Notes under the pieces: model-generated
Databases searched by the model: none
Seen by the model: the letters and a program-made list of their open reading frames with translations, nothing else
What the model was told of the DNA's origin: nothing
Translations under genes and position numbers: made by a program
Shown: positions 1 to 12,400 of the stretch, piece by piece
Numbering within the stretch: position 1 is the stretch's first letter
Layout of the letters: every line of letters starts with the position of its first letter
Assembly: GCA_947652115.1 (NCBI GenBank)
Contig: OX393562.1
Span: forward strand, 24,896,503-24,960,502
Direction of reading: 5' to 3'
Origin: Blastomussa wellsi
Lineage: Eukaryota; Cnidaria; Anthozoa; Scleractinia; Plerogyridae
DNA length: 64,000 bases

Positions 1-3000
1 ACAAGACTTTGAGCCAGAATATCATCGTTATCCATTTTTCCACCACCCGTTTCATCTTTTGCATCTAGCATCAATTGCAACATGTCTTTCCGCTGTAACG
101 AAACATTGTATGAAGATGGTGTGAAAAGTGGTAAAAGTCAACTTTTACTGTTCTGAATTGCCAAAGACTGAAATCCAGAAGGCCAAGGAATTACGAATTT
201 AAGTCATTCGATTGTGGATTACAGTTCTGTGCACCCAACCATTGCCACTAGACAAAACCATCCTTTTATAACTTTGTTTCTCCGATGGCTTCTGTTTCAA
301 GTGGTCAATCAAATGCAAGAAGTGAAGAAGACAGAGTTGGCCACGAACTTAGAATTTGGCATCTATGTCTCACAATTCTTGCACTTTAATTTGCCGCTTC
401 AAACGAAAATCATCAAAAATTTGTCAAAAAGATGCCAAAAAGAAATCCAAAACTTTGTCTAGTGGCAACGATGCAGCACTGGATAAGGCCAATACCAAAA
501 GCAAAGTTCAACTATAAGATTTGTCTCTTTTTTACTTTTATGTCGATGCTCAGTGTAAATAACGCTTCCAGACATTTACTGGTATATAATATACTTACTG
601 CATGAACTTTGCTGCTGCCATTTGCTTTTGTCCTTTCAGTGATGATATTTGCTGCTACTGCACCAATCTTTTCAAAATCAAAAGGGTCTGGGAGATACTT
701 GAGTAAATGGTTTCCAAATGGTAAAAGCACTACAAAATAGAGTTATTAATTAAAATATAAACATGGCTACAAAGTTAAAAAATGTCCATTCTGTAAATGT
801 TATGGTGGCAAAATAAAGGGTTTTCACAGTCTACCAGTTGGGTTCCATTCCAAACAAGGAAGAGCTTTAGATTGCCTTTGCGTATATTGGGCTTCATTAA
901 TAATTTTGTTAATTTTCATAACATTGTATTGGTGATCAAAACTAAGATAATAATTACAAGCATTCCAGGTTAAGAGAAACAGCGGCAGTAATTTCTTACT
1001 CATTATTCCAACAATAGGGTGTGCTGCCATGGCTTTCTTTGCTAGTTCAGTTATTGGATCATTTTCAACAGTTTGTGTTTGCGCCTTGACTCCAAATGCT
1101 GTTGACAAAATTACTTCCATGGTCAGACTCTGAAGCCACCTAGAAAACAAATGTTAAGGTTTTCTCAGTTAAAAGAAAGACCTTTTATTATTGAAACGTC
1201 TCATGAGTGAGATAAATAGTCATAATTTATTCTTTATTGCAGAATTTTGGAGTACAAATGATCAACTTTAAGTTAAATAAATAAAAAGAGAAAATTTTGG
1301 GTAGAAAAAAAGATATAGTTAAAATCGCTCAGAAAACTGTCACTTGAGGATGACAATTATAGCCCTCAGGGAACAACGACTTGATCGAGGGACGTTTTGA
1401 GTCGGTACCATTTACATTTTATGTTAAATTGTTCCATATAATCGAAACTTGCCTGCTCTCAAGTTTTTTTGTCAAGTATTCTGTTAATAATCTTTCCTTT
1501 CAGCTACCGCAAAATGTACCATGAAACGATAAGATAGCGTGTGCGATTAGCAAAAATGGGCCAAGATTGGCCCATCAAATATCATCTCTTTTGCGAGCAC
1601 AGTCACCTACCTTTTTCATTGTATCTTTCGAAACAGTGCTTGGAAGGGAAAGTTTCGAAAAATTGTTGGACAACTTTTATTTCTGAGGAATCTACTCTTA
1701 ATATATATGAATGTTGTCTTAACGAAAAATAATTTTGCATTTAGATCCAGAGCAGTCAGCTGAGGCAATTTTACCTAAAACATTTAAAATGTCATACAAT
1801 GCAATCATTTAATGAATAAATTTATATGAAAACAATACCTGTGAAAATCAACAATCTCTCCTGTCTTGGAAATCGTATCCACTTTTTGCATCAAAGTATC
1901 CATTGCTTCATTCATAAAAGCCATCATCTAAAAGAATCAGACAACTTTAAATCAAATACAATGTAGTCAAAATCTTTCAACCTTGATGCTGCTACAAATG
2001 TTTGAAATCCATTATAATAAGGCTTAGTCATTTTTCAATGTTTTTAGAAATCTGGTTTGTATAAGATGGGAGTTTTAACGTCAGTCTGTGAAAAATCTAA
2101 TGGCAAAACCTGATTGTGCCAAGTGGCACATAACCTGTAAAATTAGCTTGTGCATAATATATTATCCTCAACCCCTATCACCACCCTTATGATGGACTCC
2201 AGAACAGATGGTCTAGGTTCAAGCCCTGGCCAGGGCACTGTGTTGTGTTCTTGGGCACAACAATTTACTTTCACAGGACCTCTCTCCATCAGGTGTATAA
2301 ATTTACTTCTCGTGGATAATCCTGCGATGGACTAGCATCCTATCCAGGGGCAGTAGAAGTACTCTCTGTCACTTCTCTCTTTGGAAACCAGGATAAGCTC
2401 CGGCCTGATTGACCACTAGGCTCATATGCAGACTTTCTAGACTATCACCACCCTTGGAGATCACAGGTTAACACAGATATGATATGGTATCCCCCCTGGA
2501 TGGAATGCTAGTCCATTGCAGGGTTACCCCAGCAGTAAGTTCTCCAGTACCCATTTATACACCTGGGTGAAGAGAGGCACTGTGAGAGTTATATGCAAGT
2601 GTCTCAAGAACACAATGCAGTGCCCCGGCCAGGGCTCAAACCCGGACCGTCCAACCCGGAGTCCAGCGCACTAACCATTAGGCCACCGTGTTTCTCACAC
2701 AGATATGATGTGCCAGACACATTTTGTGATACCTTTATTCATTTTGCAGATGGACAGTAATTAATGCATTTACTTACATGCTTCATTTTAGATGTACTGA
2801 AGGTTGGTGACAGAGTAGCACGAAGATCCTTCCACTTTTGTCCAGGCACAACAGACAACATTCTATTATAAGGTTTGGGGATCTCCAGAAGACTCTGATA
2901 ATTAAAATTAAATGGACATGTGTAAGGCAGGATAATGAACTTGAGCATGATCTTGAGAAAGTTGCAGTGACCTACTAAAAGCAGCAATTAATTTTCAGGG

Positions 3001-3522
3001 TAATTAGCTGTGATTCCTGAAAGTTTAAATGATTCTCCGAAATGTATGTTATTTTGAAATGCAACAAACTTATAAAATGCCTAACTTTAATTGTTGTCAA
3101 GATAAAAATGGGCACAAGGCAATATATATAATATAAGTACATGTAAGCTCTGGCAGTTGTAGGCCACACACTCACTCACACTGTTGGAAACTGTTTTAAA
3201 TATGTCACAAGTGCTTTCACCAAGGAAACACGGAAAGCCGTAAAGCTCTAGAACAAAAATTTATTTTTCAAATCGGCACTCATAATCCTCACGGTATCAA
3301 CAAACGCTTTTCATTCAACTAATTTATTCCGTTGTTTTCACGTTACCAGGCACCAGCCAATAGTGAAGCTCCATCTTTCTGTATATAAAAAACACATGAC
3401 GCACAATTCCTTGATTCGCTCCGATGAAGGGCTAACGCTCGAAACGTCAGCTCTTGAATCTCTTTACGGTAGCCAATTTACATTATCAACCCAGTTGATA
3501 AAACAAAATTATATTGTTATAC

Positions 3523-3566
<44 letters not shown>

Positions 3567-5368
3567 AATATTATATATTACTCATTAATGAACCAATACA
3601 ACTTTTCCCTATGCATAAAGCCACAACTGGTTCCTTTCACAAAGTTTTAAAGAAAAGATATCTTCATTCACTTATGATGGATTGGACTGTGCATGACCTT
3701 ACCCTTCTATCATGAAACTTTGGAAATTCTTTAATAAGAATCTCTTTGATCATGTCTGGATCACCAACCATGAGAAAAGGCTGACGGAAGAAGTACATTC
3801 TAAAAAAAAAAATGAAATGAAAAATACATCGAAATTGTATTATTCCATTAAACATTTTAGTAACTTTGAATTAAGACACTAGTGTCAATTATAGGCTGAA
3901 GGGGAGACTTAGTGGTCTTATGGAAAGGGAATATTGCCTCGAGTGAATGGTCTGGATTCAAAGCTCTGAATGGGTCATTGTGATGCATTTTGGGCAAGAC
4001 ATCTTACATCTTTTCCAGGAGAAAAATTAGGGGTTGGTCTAGTAGTACTTCCTGAATGGCATCAATTGATATGGGAACTATAATATAAGTACATGTAAGC
4101 TCTGGCAGTTGTAGGTCACACCCTCACTCACACTGTTGGAAACTGTTTTAAATATGTCACAAGTGCTTTATATTGCTCGACAATCACTACACATAAGCTT
4201 GCTGTTTCCTTTATAATAAAATAATCGAGAATTTTTTACGCTTAACTCAGATGATTTAAAATTAATCGAGATAGTACATACCCAAACACCTTGCCATATT
4301 TCATGTACCATTCCTGATGACGTTTTGGAATACTGTTTGGCTGGATTTATAAAGAATTAATAATATGACAGTATTATAAAATAAGAAATTAAGACGGAAT
4401 CCGCACCTTATTGCAAGCTTTTGTATTACTACTTCAAATATATTATCAAGAGAAACCTTTTCTAACAACACCAAACATCGAAAACAAATTTTGAAGTTCC
4501 ACTGAATTCCACTGAATCGCTTAAAACATGAGATTTTTCCTATAGCTTGCGAGCTATGGAAATTCATTTCCCCAGTCTCTGATAAGAAATTGTTGTACCA
4601 AAATGATTTACACCTTATTGCAAACTTTTGAGTTACTGCTTCAAATATCTTATCAAAAGAAATCTTTTCTAACAACACCAAACATCGAAAACAAATTTCG
4701 AATTTCCACTATAATTCCACTGAATCGCTTAAAGACGATTTTACAAAATGGCTACACATAAGATTTGCCAAAAGCTTGTGATCTTTAAAATTCATTTTCT
4801 CGGGCTGTGATAAGAAATTATTGTCGGTGTTATCACAAATAATTACTTACATCTGTACCTTTTATTAAGGGTAAAAAATAACGCAATATGATTTAAATTA
4901 TTCTGGCAATTGATTTTTGTCCAACTTAAATATTACTCAACTTCGTACGGAACGTCGCATTTCCAACAGGTAAATAATCTGTAGGCCCCCTTTAGAAGTC
5001 CCCACCTTTACCTGTCAATGGCTTCTTTAGCTTTGTTTGCATGCAGCATGGATCTACCACTGGTGTCATAGCCTGCGTGGCGCCCCCTCGCCTCGCGCGC
5101 TGGTTTTTCCCCCATCTCCCTCCCCTTCGGATGCCTGCCACGCAGGCTACTGGTGTCAAGGTGTCATGTTGAAGTATTTTAAAATTAAAATTACAAAAGT
5201 AGCACCGTAGTTAACATTAAATACTCGTAACTCGATATCTCTTTTAAAACACACCTTTTTCTTTGTTCCTATGTAAACTACTGACCTGTTTTTACCATGT
5301 TTAAGCTATTTATTTCTTAGTTATTGCTGTAAAGCGCCATTGAACCATTGGGAAATGGCGCTCAACAA

Positions 5369-5414
<46 letters not shown>

Positions 5415-6035
5415 TTCAGGGTCATTTTTCATGGAATCAGTAACAATCAAATTATGGAAGCAGTGCTTGCCTTGGGCAATTATTACAGAGTGCTAGAACA
5501 GGCAAATACTTACATCAAATAAGGTCCGTCCTGTATTGCCAAGGAATGGCAGCGGTGGTGGCCCAGAGATTCCAAGTTTTTTGAACACAGTGAACGGTTC
5601 AACACCATACCTTCGAAAAAAAAGTATGTGAGCTAATTCCAGTATCGATCAAACATTATTTTCTTCAAATTTGATGCAAAAGAAGGCATTTTCATCCAAT
5701 TTTTCCCTAAGAACAGCGGCAGTAATCGAGCAAACTAAACTTTGCACCCATATTGGAGATTGATTCACGAACGCGATTTTCTTTGTCGCTTGGCCCTCCG
5801 CGACAGGAGAGCGTGTTGCGTGACCACCGACAAAAAATGGCCACACTCCCCCACTTGTGATCTGCCGCGAAAACTACAACTTTAAAAATAAAAATATTAG
5901 TGAGCAGCCTACAGTGTGCATCATTTTAAGGTTCTCTTAAACTTACCGATAAACCATAAGAATCAGAAATCCTACCAAAAGTGTAACCCAATGATCGTTC
6001 GCAAACTGAGCAATTGCTTGCAGAAAATCTGTCAT
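1..6035 (-). CDS. CYP3-like cytochrome P450, copy 1 (partial, 5' part)
   Basis: Nine exons can be joined with GT-AG sites in compatible phases: 5947-6035, 5514-5610, 4282-4340, 3703-3799, 2778-2894, 1839-1927, 1000-1139, 599-729 and <1-92. They give about 303 residues, and the I-helix exon is cut by the window edge. The start ATG is at 6035, and a hydrophobic anchor follows (residues about 15-30), as in microsomal P450s that sit on the ER membrane. Family marks are a proline-rich hinge (GPPPLPFLGN), the C-helix WxxxR (WKDLR) and [11 protein letters not shown] before the I-helix. The heme cysteine lies outside the window. The family is a heme-thiolate monooxygenase that oxidises lipophilic substrates with NADPH-P450 reductase; the substrate here cannot be told. 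Exon lengths equal those of copy 2 except exon 8, which has one extra codon, so this is a tandem duplicate. No stop or frameshift was seen, so it looks intact. Confidence 0.88.
2187..2695. repeat. Pair of tRNA-derived SINE copies in a P450 intron
   Basis: The first copy (about 2187-2430) reads on the plus strand and contains a B-box-like GGTTCAAGCCC at 2216 and a 'GATGGACTAGCATCC' body. The second (about 2455-2695) is the same family on the opposite strand, ending in the head sequence 'CCGGAGTCCAGCGCACTAA'. Related copies are at 30955-31750 and 35135-35235. The whole lies in the intron between copy 1 exons 5 and 6. Confidence 0.6.
3125..4166 (+). repeat. Dispersed direct repeat (about 85 bp, two copies)
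   Basis: About 85 bases starting with 'ATATAAGTACATGTAAGCTC' occur at about 3129-3213 and again at 4081-4166, nearly identical. They flank P450 copy 1 exon 4 (3703-3799). They look like a local duplication or fragments of one mobile family. No coding role is seen. Confidence 0.6.
3318..3570 (+). mobile_element. Penelope-like terminal repeat fragment with hammerhead-like core
   Basis: About 250 bases shared with the copy at 34268-34514, and in part with 33942-34095 and 8612-8708. The conserved part contains CCGATGA, then a short GGGC/GCTC stem, then CGAAAC and GTC, flanked by GATTC and GAATC arms (3413-3460). That is the order of a hammerhead ribozyme core and its stem I. Known Penelope-like retroelements carry such motifs in their terminal repeats. 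Assignment to Penelope is from this resemblance only. Confidence 0.5.
4405..4830 (+). repeat. Imperfect tandem duplication of about 210 bp in a P450 intron
   Basis: Two diverged units, about 4405-4612 and 4613-4830, share blocks such as 'CTAACAACACCAAACATCGA' and 'CCACTGAATCGCTTAAA'. The repeat follows exon 3 of copy 1 on the genomic plus side, inside intron 2. It opens a spurious reading frame on the minus strand, and no coding role is evident. Confidence 0.65.
5069..5151. repeat. Short palindromic element with AGCCTGCG ends
   Basis: An 80-bp hairpin begins AGCCTGCGTGGC and ends GCCACGCAGGCT, perfect 12-bp inverted ends around a GC-rich centre. A second element with the same outer AGCCTGCG/CGCAGGCT ends is at 45599-45656. 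It is in intron 2 of P450 copy 1. Confidence 0.55.
5370..5413 (+). repeat. (ATT)n microsatellite
   Basis: About 14 uninterrupted ATT units in intron 2 of P450 copy 1, giving a spurious poly-isoleucine reading frame on the plus strand. Confidence 0.9.
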
Positions 6036-6146
6036 CCTTTCTTGTATTTGTTAGAAACTGAGCTGAATGTGTCAGATTGAGATTTCTTTGTAGAGCTGGG
6101 CGTCTTGGATTGAATCGAATGATGAATTCAACCTTCTTTTTGTTCT

Positions 6147-6399
6147 TCTATGCGAAAGGACAAAATTGTACAGTTACAACCGAGATTATACACGCATGAC
6201 AGCTGTCACGGACGAAGAATAACAAAATACAATCCGAAAAACAAAACAAGTTGAAAATGTACTAGCTAAAGATTTTACCTGAGAAAATTCAAAGCACACT
6301 TATGCACTTGCCCTCACTGAATATTTTGGTATCAAACACCAACAGTCTTCTTTCGCAAATTGCAATTTATCTTTTCAGCTTTGCACGGCAGCTTATATA
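6147..6399 (-). promoter_or_regulatory. Core promoter and leading non-coding exon of CYP copy 1
   Basis: A TATATAA box lies at 6393-6399 on the minus strand. About 110 bases downstream is a splice donor (exon end at 6279, TCAG then gtaaaa), and an acceptor at 6149-6148 opens the exon that carries the ATG at 6035. The sequence around the TATA box, including a CAAAGCTGA block just downstream, is conserved upstream of copy 2. This suggests a transcribed 5' UTR exon beginning near 6365. The start site is inferred. Confidence 0.55.
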
Positions 6400-9300
6400 G
6401 CTGAGCTGTGCATAATTATCCCAGGAAGTTGTAACATCTAAATTTAGTCACAGTTGTAATTCCGTAACGTCGGTGTCACGTCAGTCGTTGATAAACCATA
6501 ATTTATATATATGTACCAGAGGTTTCATTGCTATTTTAGTTAAATCAACAAAACTGACGGCAAAATAATTCTGGGGGCGAAAAGAAACGTTTTTTTCCAT
6601 CTCCAAAACCGTTGTATCGAACACCGAGTTGCATCAGTTTAGTGGTTGATGTAATCGCCGGAAGTGCGTAACGGGACCAACCGAGTAAACATCAAGAAAA
6701 GCTTTACCATAACTGGATAAATTATTGATATTTCAAATGTAAAGCGATTTTCAGCTACTTATGAGCCTTCGAGGAGGTGATGCAACATGTTCAATTATAT
6801 CACGTTGATAATATTCCTGGAAGTGTAGAAGTGCATGGACTTGTCGCAAAAGTTAAAAAGAAGTTAAAACTGCGTTTTAGGTCGATTGTGTTTCTCATTC
6901 ATGTTACAAGGTCTTACAGACTCAAGTAAGTACTCTAGCTCATACAAAACGGAACTGATTTGATATTGCTTATATCGGCAATATCACAACTGGCAATTCA
7001 TAAGAAAGATCTCTATAATTTGATGGTGCTTGATATTTACAACTTCCACCTTGTGTTAAAAATATTTTGCCTGTCACTGATACAACGTAGTTTATTTGCT
7101 AACGCAGGTTAGCTGATGTGGACCTGCAAATATTTAAAATTAAAAAAATGCGTTCACTCACTTTTTGTACATTGTAAAAATTAGAGAACATTGTGGTAGT
7201 TAACAATGAAATGCTATACCGTCCTCACTTTGCTTTTTGTTACGTACAGGAAAGACCTCTAGCCAATCATGAGACCCTATCAACTAAGAAGCACTGGGTG
7301 GCTTGCATCATCCCGCGAGTAGCCTCTGCTTACAGCACACAGCACTATATTCTTTAGCCTCGGTTAAAAGATAAAACATTTTTATCCCAGGCCTGATGTT
7401 AAAAACATCGGCTGAAAGATCAGCAGGTTTTTCGTAACTAACTGAAGGTGATAGAAGATTTCCGTCCAAGCGTTGCCATGCGTGCAACGCATTCATGATT
7501 TTCGACATTTTCCCCCGTTCGCGAGAACTTGATTTCGCCGCGAAACCCCACCCTGTAACTGTACGTTTAGCGAAATATGGTGAATCCCTAAAGTTAATGG
7601 TCCGATGCATTGGTGCCTCTTTTTACATCCAAATCAAAGTTTTCATCAAAACGTCAGGTTTTTTAGAGAGTATATAACTATATACAGGGTTCAATCGGTT
7701 TTCAACCAATCACGGTCCAGGTTATATCTGTGTTTATTTTAAAAATGTCACTGTGGTGCATATGTTACTATCAAATTTAATATACTGAAGAGTCCACGTA
7801 ACAGGGTCCACGTTGTCACTTTTTTGCTGTCACTTACAAATACGTAGCTTTCAAGCTGTCACGGATATATGTCCCCGGGCATTACGCAAAAATCGCAAAA
7901 TTAAAGATCCGCGAAAAACGGTTAACGCGAAAAGTAATTTCGGGCAATTTAAAACCTTTTTATTAATCTCAGTGCCACTTTTAAGTCAGTTTACATGTTC
8001 ACGCTCTTTCCCTCCGAATCATACAACAGACCCAGAGAAAACATCCTAAGTGCTGAATTGTGTTTCTTGTTCTGTAATGGCCACTTATCGCGAGAACCGG
8101 GCCATGCAATGCAATACAATACCTTATTAATTAAATTTGCTATTTAAGGTCTAGTTTTCCCAAAAGAATGTCTATTAAAAAGAGAACGTTTTGTTACTGC
8201 TCAGGCATTGCACGCGCTCAAATTGTGAAATGTATGTTGAGAATACCCTGAGAATACATAATTTCCCTTCGATTACGAGGACTATTACTAGAAACGACAC
8301 AGTCAAACTGTGTTTTCATATATTCATTACACAATCGATGTGATACCTGGATTAAGCCAAGCCTAAAGCAGAGTTCCACGGTTAGTTATTTCTTGAGCGC
8401 GATGCTGACTTACAAATGACGGCAATAACTTTAAGATCTCGAATGATCGCGCATTGCAAACAAAATAAATACTGGTAGTACATGAAGGGTTATTTCCCCT
8501 TATATCTCACTCGTATATTTATCTTCTTTCTTTAATTTTCTTAAGGTATACCGAGATTCAATACGGCCGATAAACTTTGGTAAACATAGTAATATAATTT
8601 ATTGTAATATAATTTGGTTTTATCAACTGGGTTGATAATGTGAATTGGCCACCGTAAAGAGATTCGAGAGCTGACGTTTCGAGTGTTTGCCCTTCGTCGG
8701 AGCGAATTTATTGTAAGATAATCTAGTATATTTAATTCTTAGTGGTATTGTAAGATTTTTTACTGGTAGCTAGATCATACATGTATTCGACACATTTATA
8801 TAAATTTTACTATCTAATGTAGGAAGGGACAATCACCTGACAGACTTTTTAAACTTAAGCTCCTTTATTTTAACTTTTGTAAATAAGTAGCAGCCAGCTC
8901 GAAAGCTTTGCTACTTTGGATGTTGTGCACTGATTCAAATATAGTTTTCATCATTTTGTTTTCTATAGCTTCTTTTTTGTCTTACCTCTCTTTTGTACCT
9001 GAATAGTGTAAATGAAGATTTGTTGTTGTTGTTGCTACCAGTTTTATTGACCATTTTAATTCATCATTAGGACTTCAATACGATCAAAGTGTGGAATTCA
9101 TTACGTATGCGTAAATTATTTATTTTAATGTAATTCATTAAGTAGTATTAGTACTGAAAAGTGCTAATACAATTCGTTTATATGGCGCCAAAATCCGGGA
9201 GTCCATTCACGCTAATTAACAATACGATTAAAATAAAACTAGAGGAAAAAATAAACAAACCTACGAAGCAGTTGATAAATGTTTCCCTATAAAAAGATAA

Positions 9301-9465
9301 CTAGTTTACTAAATGAAATAATTCCATTGATTTCCACGTATGACTCCAAACAAATACGTTTTTCTAAATGGACCTCTGACATACCATTTTAAAAATAGAA
9401 TAGTAAAGGTTAATTATAGAAAATGTAGTTGTCTGCTTTGTATATTTTGGCGCACAACCTTCTTT
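6400..9465. other. Spacer between the two P450 genes
   Basis: About 3 kb with no convincing gene. Near 6640-6720 it keeps the block 'AATCGCCGGAAGTGCGTA', also found upstream of copy 2 near 20869, so the duplication extends past the promoter. An ATG at 6786 opens a 47-codon frame ending at a good donor (6925), with an acceptor at 7249-7250 that would add only a few residues before a stop. This is a weak candidate for a small divergent transcript. A Penelope-like fragment lies at 8612-8708. Short frames elsewhere show no family signature. Confidence 0.6.
8612..8708 (-). mobile_element. Penelope-like repeat fragment, minus strand
   Basis: The reverse strand carries CCGACGAAGGGC, CGAAACGTC and the 'TTATCAACCCAGTTGATAAA' block of the family described at 3318-3570. 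It is short and has no coding part. Stem II is weakened by two substitutions compared with the other copies. Confidence 0.55.
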
Positions 9466-12400
9466 TCACTCTCTTGGGGAAACTTTTAGCATGATCTTTC
9501 CTGGAAGGCAGGTAAGAACAGCACCAACAGCAAAACCCAATGGCTCCTGCAAGGAAGGAAAACAAATTTAGTCATCTTTGTTACAAAGAATGAAGTAATA
9601 ATACATGCCAATAACAGAATGGTCCGCTCGTACGCAATTGTCGACCCTCAAAGAACAGTTGAATTGAACTAATGAGTATGGCTAATAATAGGGACTTTAC
9701 GAAACCACGACGGCGACGTCAACGAGGACGTCGCCAAACAAAAGATTTAATGAGCAGAACAATAGTCCTGCACGTGCGTTATCGATCTTTGTTCATTTCT
9801 TGTTCGTCCGCTGCAAAACAACGACGTAAAATGACTAAATTCCGAGTCAGTGTGTTGAGAACGTCAACCACAACGGCGAGTTTTTCATGTTTCTCGTTTG
9901 AATTAAATAAGCGCTGAAAAATCCAAGTAGAAATTAGCGCTGATACTGATAATCGCACTAAACAAATTCTGATAGTTGTGAGATTCTTACGCAAAATTTA
10001 AATTCATTTTTTTGTGGACGTTGTCGTTGGCGTCGCCGTCGTAGTTTCGTAAAGTCCCTAATGATAAACAATAATGACGACGACGATGTTCACGATGCTG
10101 AGGATAATAACAGAAAGAATAACAGCAATGATGACGTAGTAAAATTGGCCACTCCCCGAGTGACGCTTTTCCCAGTCCAGTTTAGGGGATCGCATTTCAG
10201 GGCCAAACACTGAAAAAAACATTTCCGAACAAACCGTTTCTGAACAATTTTAAACAGTTTATCAGAAAAGTGAAACTGGGCCCATCATTTAGGGAACTTA
10301 ATTTTAATAGTCTATCTGTTCAGTCGGTGCCTAAGAAGAAGATGTGTGATTTTATATTTTAAATCTCTGAATTTTTATGCAAATCTGCATTTAATTTCTT
10401 GAACTTTATGTTAGTGTAAGTTTTGGTGTCTACTATTTAAACTATTTTATATTTTTAAACTTAGTTAAGTATGTAATTTTTAAAGATAAGACACGACCCC
10501 TCAAGCATGTATTTTCCTTTAACTACTGATCGTGTTTAAATAAAGGATTTTACTTACTTACAAACTTACTAGCTGCAGCCGTGTTATATGATACAAGCTG
10601 TATATACCAGAACAAAACCGTCTAAAAGATAAGAATACATGAACAAATGTCACGCAGAATACCTCGTACAGTGTACCAAACTTACCGGCGCTGTTTTCTC
10701 GGTGCGCTCTAGCTTGTATTCCTTCAGTAACCTCACCAGAGTCAGTTTAATTTCCAGCAAAGCAAATCTCATACCGACGCAACCGCGAGGACCATATCCA
10801 AACGGCATGAATGTATAAGGATGACGCTTTGCTTTCTCTCCTTCGGTGAACCTGCCAAGACCAAATGAATCTAGTTGACAGTTTTAACATAAAATAAGTG
10901 TTAATGCAAAACATTATAAAAAGTCGGGAAGAAACGTTCATGGCTTTAGCCACTTTGCATAAAGACGTGAGAAAAAGGAACTATGTTGATATCTTATGCA
11001 CAAAACATATAGCCGAGATAAACGTCAGTGATTGTCTCCTCACCTTTCCGGATCAAACTTTTCAGGCTCTGGCCAAATCTCTGGGTCATGATGAATTGCA
11101 TAACATGGAATCATCACTGGCATTCCTTTTGGTATTGTAACTCCTTTGATAGTGCAGGTCTCGTTGCAATCTCTCTGGAGACTAATGAGGCAACACGTTG
11201 CAGTTACACAGCTGTCACCTACTGCAATAATACGATTGGCCTATACTGACTAACAGTAAATTGCTTCGAATGTGGGGTGTCACATTTTTTACAAAAGATC
11301 TAAGTGAAACCATCGGTTGTAGTCATTTAACAACAAACTTTATTAATATTAAACAATGAAAAGAAGAACATGTACAACTCGTATACAGCGTAAGCTAGTC
11401 GAAGCGAGTTGTGCAGGGAGAAAAAGAAAAGAACAAAATAAACCAATTTGTAAGCTTCAAATAATAGACTATGAACAATGACAGGAATAAACTATAGATA
11501 AAATACAATCATTAGCATCCGGAGATAATTATGGTTACAATTGATTGGTAATAGGTAGCTTAATAAACTAAGCAAACAAAGTTGTGTAATATATAAATTA
11601 ATTTTGGATAGTAAGTTAGGTGCCTCAATATAATCCTCCTCGCCTTCTAAAGCTGTGAATAAAGCTTTGCGAATTGATTTCTTGAACACCAGTTTAGGTA
11701 GATTACATACTCGAGATGGGAGACAATTCCATGTTTTCGCGCCAAAGCATGAGAAAGAATTCCGCTGGTGATTTAAACGTGAAAATTTAATATGATATTT
11801 GCCCCAAGATGCAGCCCTCGTGTTATATGTATGAATCATGCTGGTCTTGATAAATTTATCAGAAATATCTTTTGGAGCACAGTTATTTGAAACATCATAC
11901 ATCAAGTGTAAGATAGCTTCAAAGTACAGCAGGTGAATGGGTAATATTTTTGAAGAAATAAAAGAAGGAATAGCATGAGATCTTGGATTTAGAAAATACA
12001 TCAAACGTAGTGCACGTTTTTGAAGTAACAATAATTTATTAAGGAGGGTATTTGTGGCTTGGCCCCAAGCAGTCAAACCATATGTCAAGTAGGGAAGTAT
12101 GAGGGACTGATATATGCTTCTCAAAGTACAGAATGGAACGAAGTGTCTTAGACGAGATATTACTCCAACGATTTTACTAATCTTCACGGCGATATAGTCT
12201 ACGTGATATTTCCAGGACAAATGGTTGTCAATCAGAACACCTAAGTACTTAACATATTCCTTACATTCTAGACCTGACGGTGTTTTGGTGCTGTTGTCTA
12301 TTACTTTGAGTTTAATCTCATAGTTTAGCGATCGCTGTGTAGGTCGAAAAATAACAAAGTTAGACTTCTTAATATTAAGTGTCAGCTTATTTACATGTAG

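Noticed and set aside
5065..5155. CRISPR-like or regulatory hairpin array
   Set aside because: It is a single palindrome, not an array, in a eukaryotic intron.
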